From: Thermomicrobiales bacterium
Lineage (GTDB): Bacteria; Chloroflexota; Chloroflexia; Thermomicrobiales; CFX8
DNA: 64,000 nucleotides
Assembly: GCA_037045155.1 (NCBI GenBank)
Contig: JBAOIG010000003.1
Span: 1,302,001 to 1,366,000 of the forward strand
Direction of reading: 5' to 3'
Part shown: positions 62,115 through 64,000 of the stretch, one piece after another
Position numbering within the stretch: position 1 is the first letter of the stretch
Layout of the letters: each line of letters begins with the position of its first letter
Notes under the pieces: generated by a model
Database searches by the model: none
Told to the model about the DNA's origin: nothing
The model's input: only the letters and a program-made list of their open reading frames with translations
Position numbers and translations under genes: made by a program

Positions 62115-64000
62115 GAAGAATAAGCGCATGGAGCTCGTCCGCCCCGGCGAGCGCCGCCGTCGCGAAGAGAGCGACGGCGATGACAATCGAATCACGCGCC
62201 GGGTCCTTCTGGCCCGCGGGACGATCGGGCTGGCGTTCGTCGGGCTGGGTGGCAAGCTCTGGCAGATGCAGATTGCCGAGGGCAACGAGTTCCGGCGTAT
62301 CGCTCGCGAAAACGTCATCGAGTTCCAGCGGCTGAAAGCGCCGCGCGGGCGGATCCTCGATCGCGCAGGCGAGCCACTCGCCGAGAATCGTCGCTCGTGG
62401 AGCGTCCAGGTCACCCAGAGCCGGTTGCCGGACGACAAGGATCAGCGGGAGCACATCCTCGGCGTCGTGTCCCAGAAGCTGGCCCTCGGCAAGTCGCTCG
62501 TCATCGACCGGACTCTCGTCCCGGTCGGCTCCGAGGCGGCGGTTGTCAACGCGATCTCGAAGCGACTGGAGGTCGACAGCGCCACGCTGATCGCCCGCCT
62601 GACCGGCAGCGATATCGCGATGCTCATGCTTCGCGAGAATCTCTCCGAGCAGGACGCGGCAGGCTATGCGGCGAGCATGATCGATATCCCGGGCGTCCGC
62701 GTCGTGAATACTATCGACTACCAGCTCGCGAATCACCCACTCCAGGATATGCCACTGATCGTCAAGAAGGACGTCGACCAGGCGATCGCGCTCGATCTGG
62801 CGTCGAACGCGCTCTACTTGCCCGGTGTCATCGTGGATGACGCGCTTCTGGTGCGTCACTACCCGGCCGGCCCGACCTTCTCGCACATCCTCGGCTACGT
62901 CGGTCCGATTACCGAGGAGGAGTACGACCACGAGCTGACGCCCAGTGGCGGCCATCTCTACGAAACCGACGACCGGGTGGGGCGAGGCGGGATCGAGCAG
63001 GCACTCGAGACGAGTCTGCGCGGAGAGAAGGGCGCCCGCTGGGTGCAGATCGACGCCAATGGGGTCGTCCGGGACGAGCTGCTCGACCAGCGCAAAGACC
63101 CACGCGCCGGCCTGAGCGCGCGGCTGACGCTCATTCGCGACTTCCAGATCGCCGCCGAGGCTGCGCTGCGCGATGGGATCGCCAACGCAAATGCCGACGC
63201 GCTGGAGAACGGCCGCGACCCGGTTGGCGCAGGCGTCGCGATCGCAATGAACCCGCAGAACGGCGAGATCCTGGCGATGGCCTCGCTGCCGACCTTCGAC
63301 AACCAGAAGTTCGTCGATGGGATCTCCGACGCCGACTACCAGGCCTATCTCGACGATCCGTTCGAGCCACTGCTCGACCGCTCGATCTCCGGCCAGTTCC
63401 CGCCAGGGTCGACATTCAAGCCGATGATGGCTGCGGCCGGCCTGCACGATGGCGCTCAGCGGCCCGACGGACTCAGGCCGGACACGAAATTCCGCTGTCT
63501 CGGCCGCATCCGGGTGCCATGGACCTGGGACGAGACGCAGGGCAACGACTACCCGTGCTGGGAATTGGAGACGGGCCATGGAGACGTCGATGTCTTCACG
63601 GGCATCTCACACTCCTGCGACGTCTATTTCTACAACGTCGGCGCGCCGGACTCTGTCGCCGACAATGGCGTGCGCGTCCACTTCTACATCCCCAACGACC
63701 CGAACCAGCACTTCTTCATGGGCATGGGGGTCGAGAAGATGCATGCGTACATGACGAAAGTGTTCGGCTACGGTCGCGCGAGCGGCATCGAGCTGGCCGG
63801 CGAAGCGGATGGCATCGTCCCCAACCCCAAGTGGCTCTTCCAGACACTCGACCAGAACTGGTCGATTGGTGACACGATTAATATGTCAATCGGCCAGGGA
63901 CATCTGCTCTGCACACCGTTGCAACTGCTCAATAGCACCGCGTCGATCGCGGCCGGCGGGAAGCTCTTTCGTCCGCGACTGATCCGCGACCTCATCCGCG
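62107..64000 (+). CDS. mrdA: Penicillin-binding protein 2 (transpeptidase of rod complex), 3' end outside window
   Basis: 631 residues visible from the ATG at 62107, which overlaps the mreD stop. It has a cytoplasmic basic tail, one membrane helix (LARGTIGLAFVGLGG) and the PBP dimerisation domain (KAPRGRILDR to about residue 330). The transpeptidase domain then carries the active Ser in PPGSTFKPM (S435), the second motif in ISHSCDVYFYNVG and FGYGRASGIEL. The KTG box would lie beyond the right edge. It cross-links peptidoglycan during cell elongation. Order mreD-mrdA is the standard rod-system arrangement. Confidence 0.95.
   Translation, partial: MFKKNKRMELVRPGERRRREESDGDDNRITRRVLLARGTIGLAFVGLGGKLWQMQIAEGNEFRRIARENVIEFQRLKAPRGRILDRAGEPLAENRRSWSVQVTQSRLPDDKDQREHILGVVSQKLALGKSLVIDRTLVPVGSEAAVVNAISKRLEVDSATLIARLTGSDIAMLMLRENLSEQDAAGYAASMIDIPGVRVVNTIDYQLANHPLQDMPLIVKKDVDQAIALDLASNALYLPGVIVDDALLVRHYPAGPTFSHILGYVGPITEEEYDHELTPSGGHLYETDDRVGRGGIEQALETSLRGEKGARWVQIDANGVVRDELLDQRKDPRAGLSARLTLIRDFQIAAEAALRDGIANANADALENGRDPVGAGVAIAMNPQNGEILAMASLPTFDNQKFVDGISDADYQAYLDDPFEPLLDRSISGQFPPGSTFKPMMAAAGLHDGAQRPDGLRPDTKFRCLGRIRVPWTWDETQGNDYPCWELETGHGDVDVFTGISHSCDVYFYNVGAPDSVADNGVRVHFYIPNDPNQHFFMGMGVEKMHAYMTKVFGYGRASGIELAGEADGIVPNPKWLFQTLDQNWSIGDTINMSIGQGHLLCTPLQLLNSTASIAAGGKLFRPRLIRDLIR

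Noticed and set aside
62080..63579. 499-residue minus-strand open frame
   Set aside because: Antisense to mrdA, whose PBP motifs are clear; the long frame is an effect of high GC.

Overview
The window is a high-GC, densely coded bacterial chromosome segment with genes on both strands, short intergenic gaps and many Shine-Dalgarno-led starts. The mix of gene families (GH42 beta-galactosidase, RNHCP protein, PRC-barrel protein, DUF2905, paired FAH-family enzymes, RES toxin pair, Pro/Thr-linker lipoproteins, MreD-MrdA) suggests Chloroflexota, probably a Thermomicrobia-like lineage. This assignment is an inference from gene content; there is no rRNA in the window.

Layout. 1-7.5 kb: a three-gene, translationally linked cassette. 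It encodes a large coiled-coil protein open at the left edge (possibly the C-terminal half of a tubulin-like protein), a two-helix membrane protein, and a 1241-residue membrane protein that joins a catalytically degenerate Hrq1/MrfA-like helicase, a DUF1998-type Cys cluster and a C-terminal HExxH metallopeptidase. This is the strongest candidate for an undescribed system. 7.6-25.2 kb: catabolic and housekeeping genes (two FAH-family hydrolases, dynamin-like GTPase, S9 peptidase, GH42, SIS protein, CoA-transferase, class A-type serine hydrolase, PepA, IspH). 25.4-32.4 kb: tRNA-Cys directly followed by an M1-type lipoprotein, a MITE-like element, a methyltransferase, tandem class V aminotransferases, PRC-barrel and HAD proteins. 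32.4-41.5 kb: deacetylase-like protein, two unknown genes in AT-richer surroundings, amidase, CDF transporter, YebC, MFS, HTH regulator and MazG. 41.5-51.2 kb: a DppA/SDR chimeric fragment, MoaC, HipA kinase-DUF3037 pair, methyltransferase, RidA, SDR, GNATs, SRPBCC protein, and a RES toxin-antitoxin pair with a clear promoter and operator. 51.4-64 kb: dnaA with DnaA-box-like sites, an amidohydrolase, gltX, an FAD oxidoreductase, a sigma factor, an SOS-controlled dinB operon, a phosphodiesterase, mreD interrupted by a one-base frameshift, and mrdA running off the right edge.

A dispersed family of roughly 90-105 bp palindromes (ends TGTCAT/ATGACA) lies in the intergenic gaps at 18.7-19.1, 27.1 and 56.8-57.1 kb. 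One copy sits inside a 215 bp element with perfect terminal inverted repeats and a possible 4 bp target duplication. No CRISPR array, rRNA, complete transposase gene or prophage was seen. All family names come from motif recognition by eye; no search was run.
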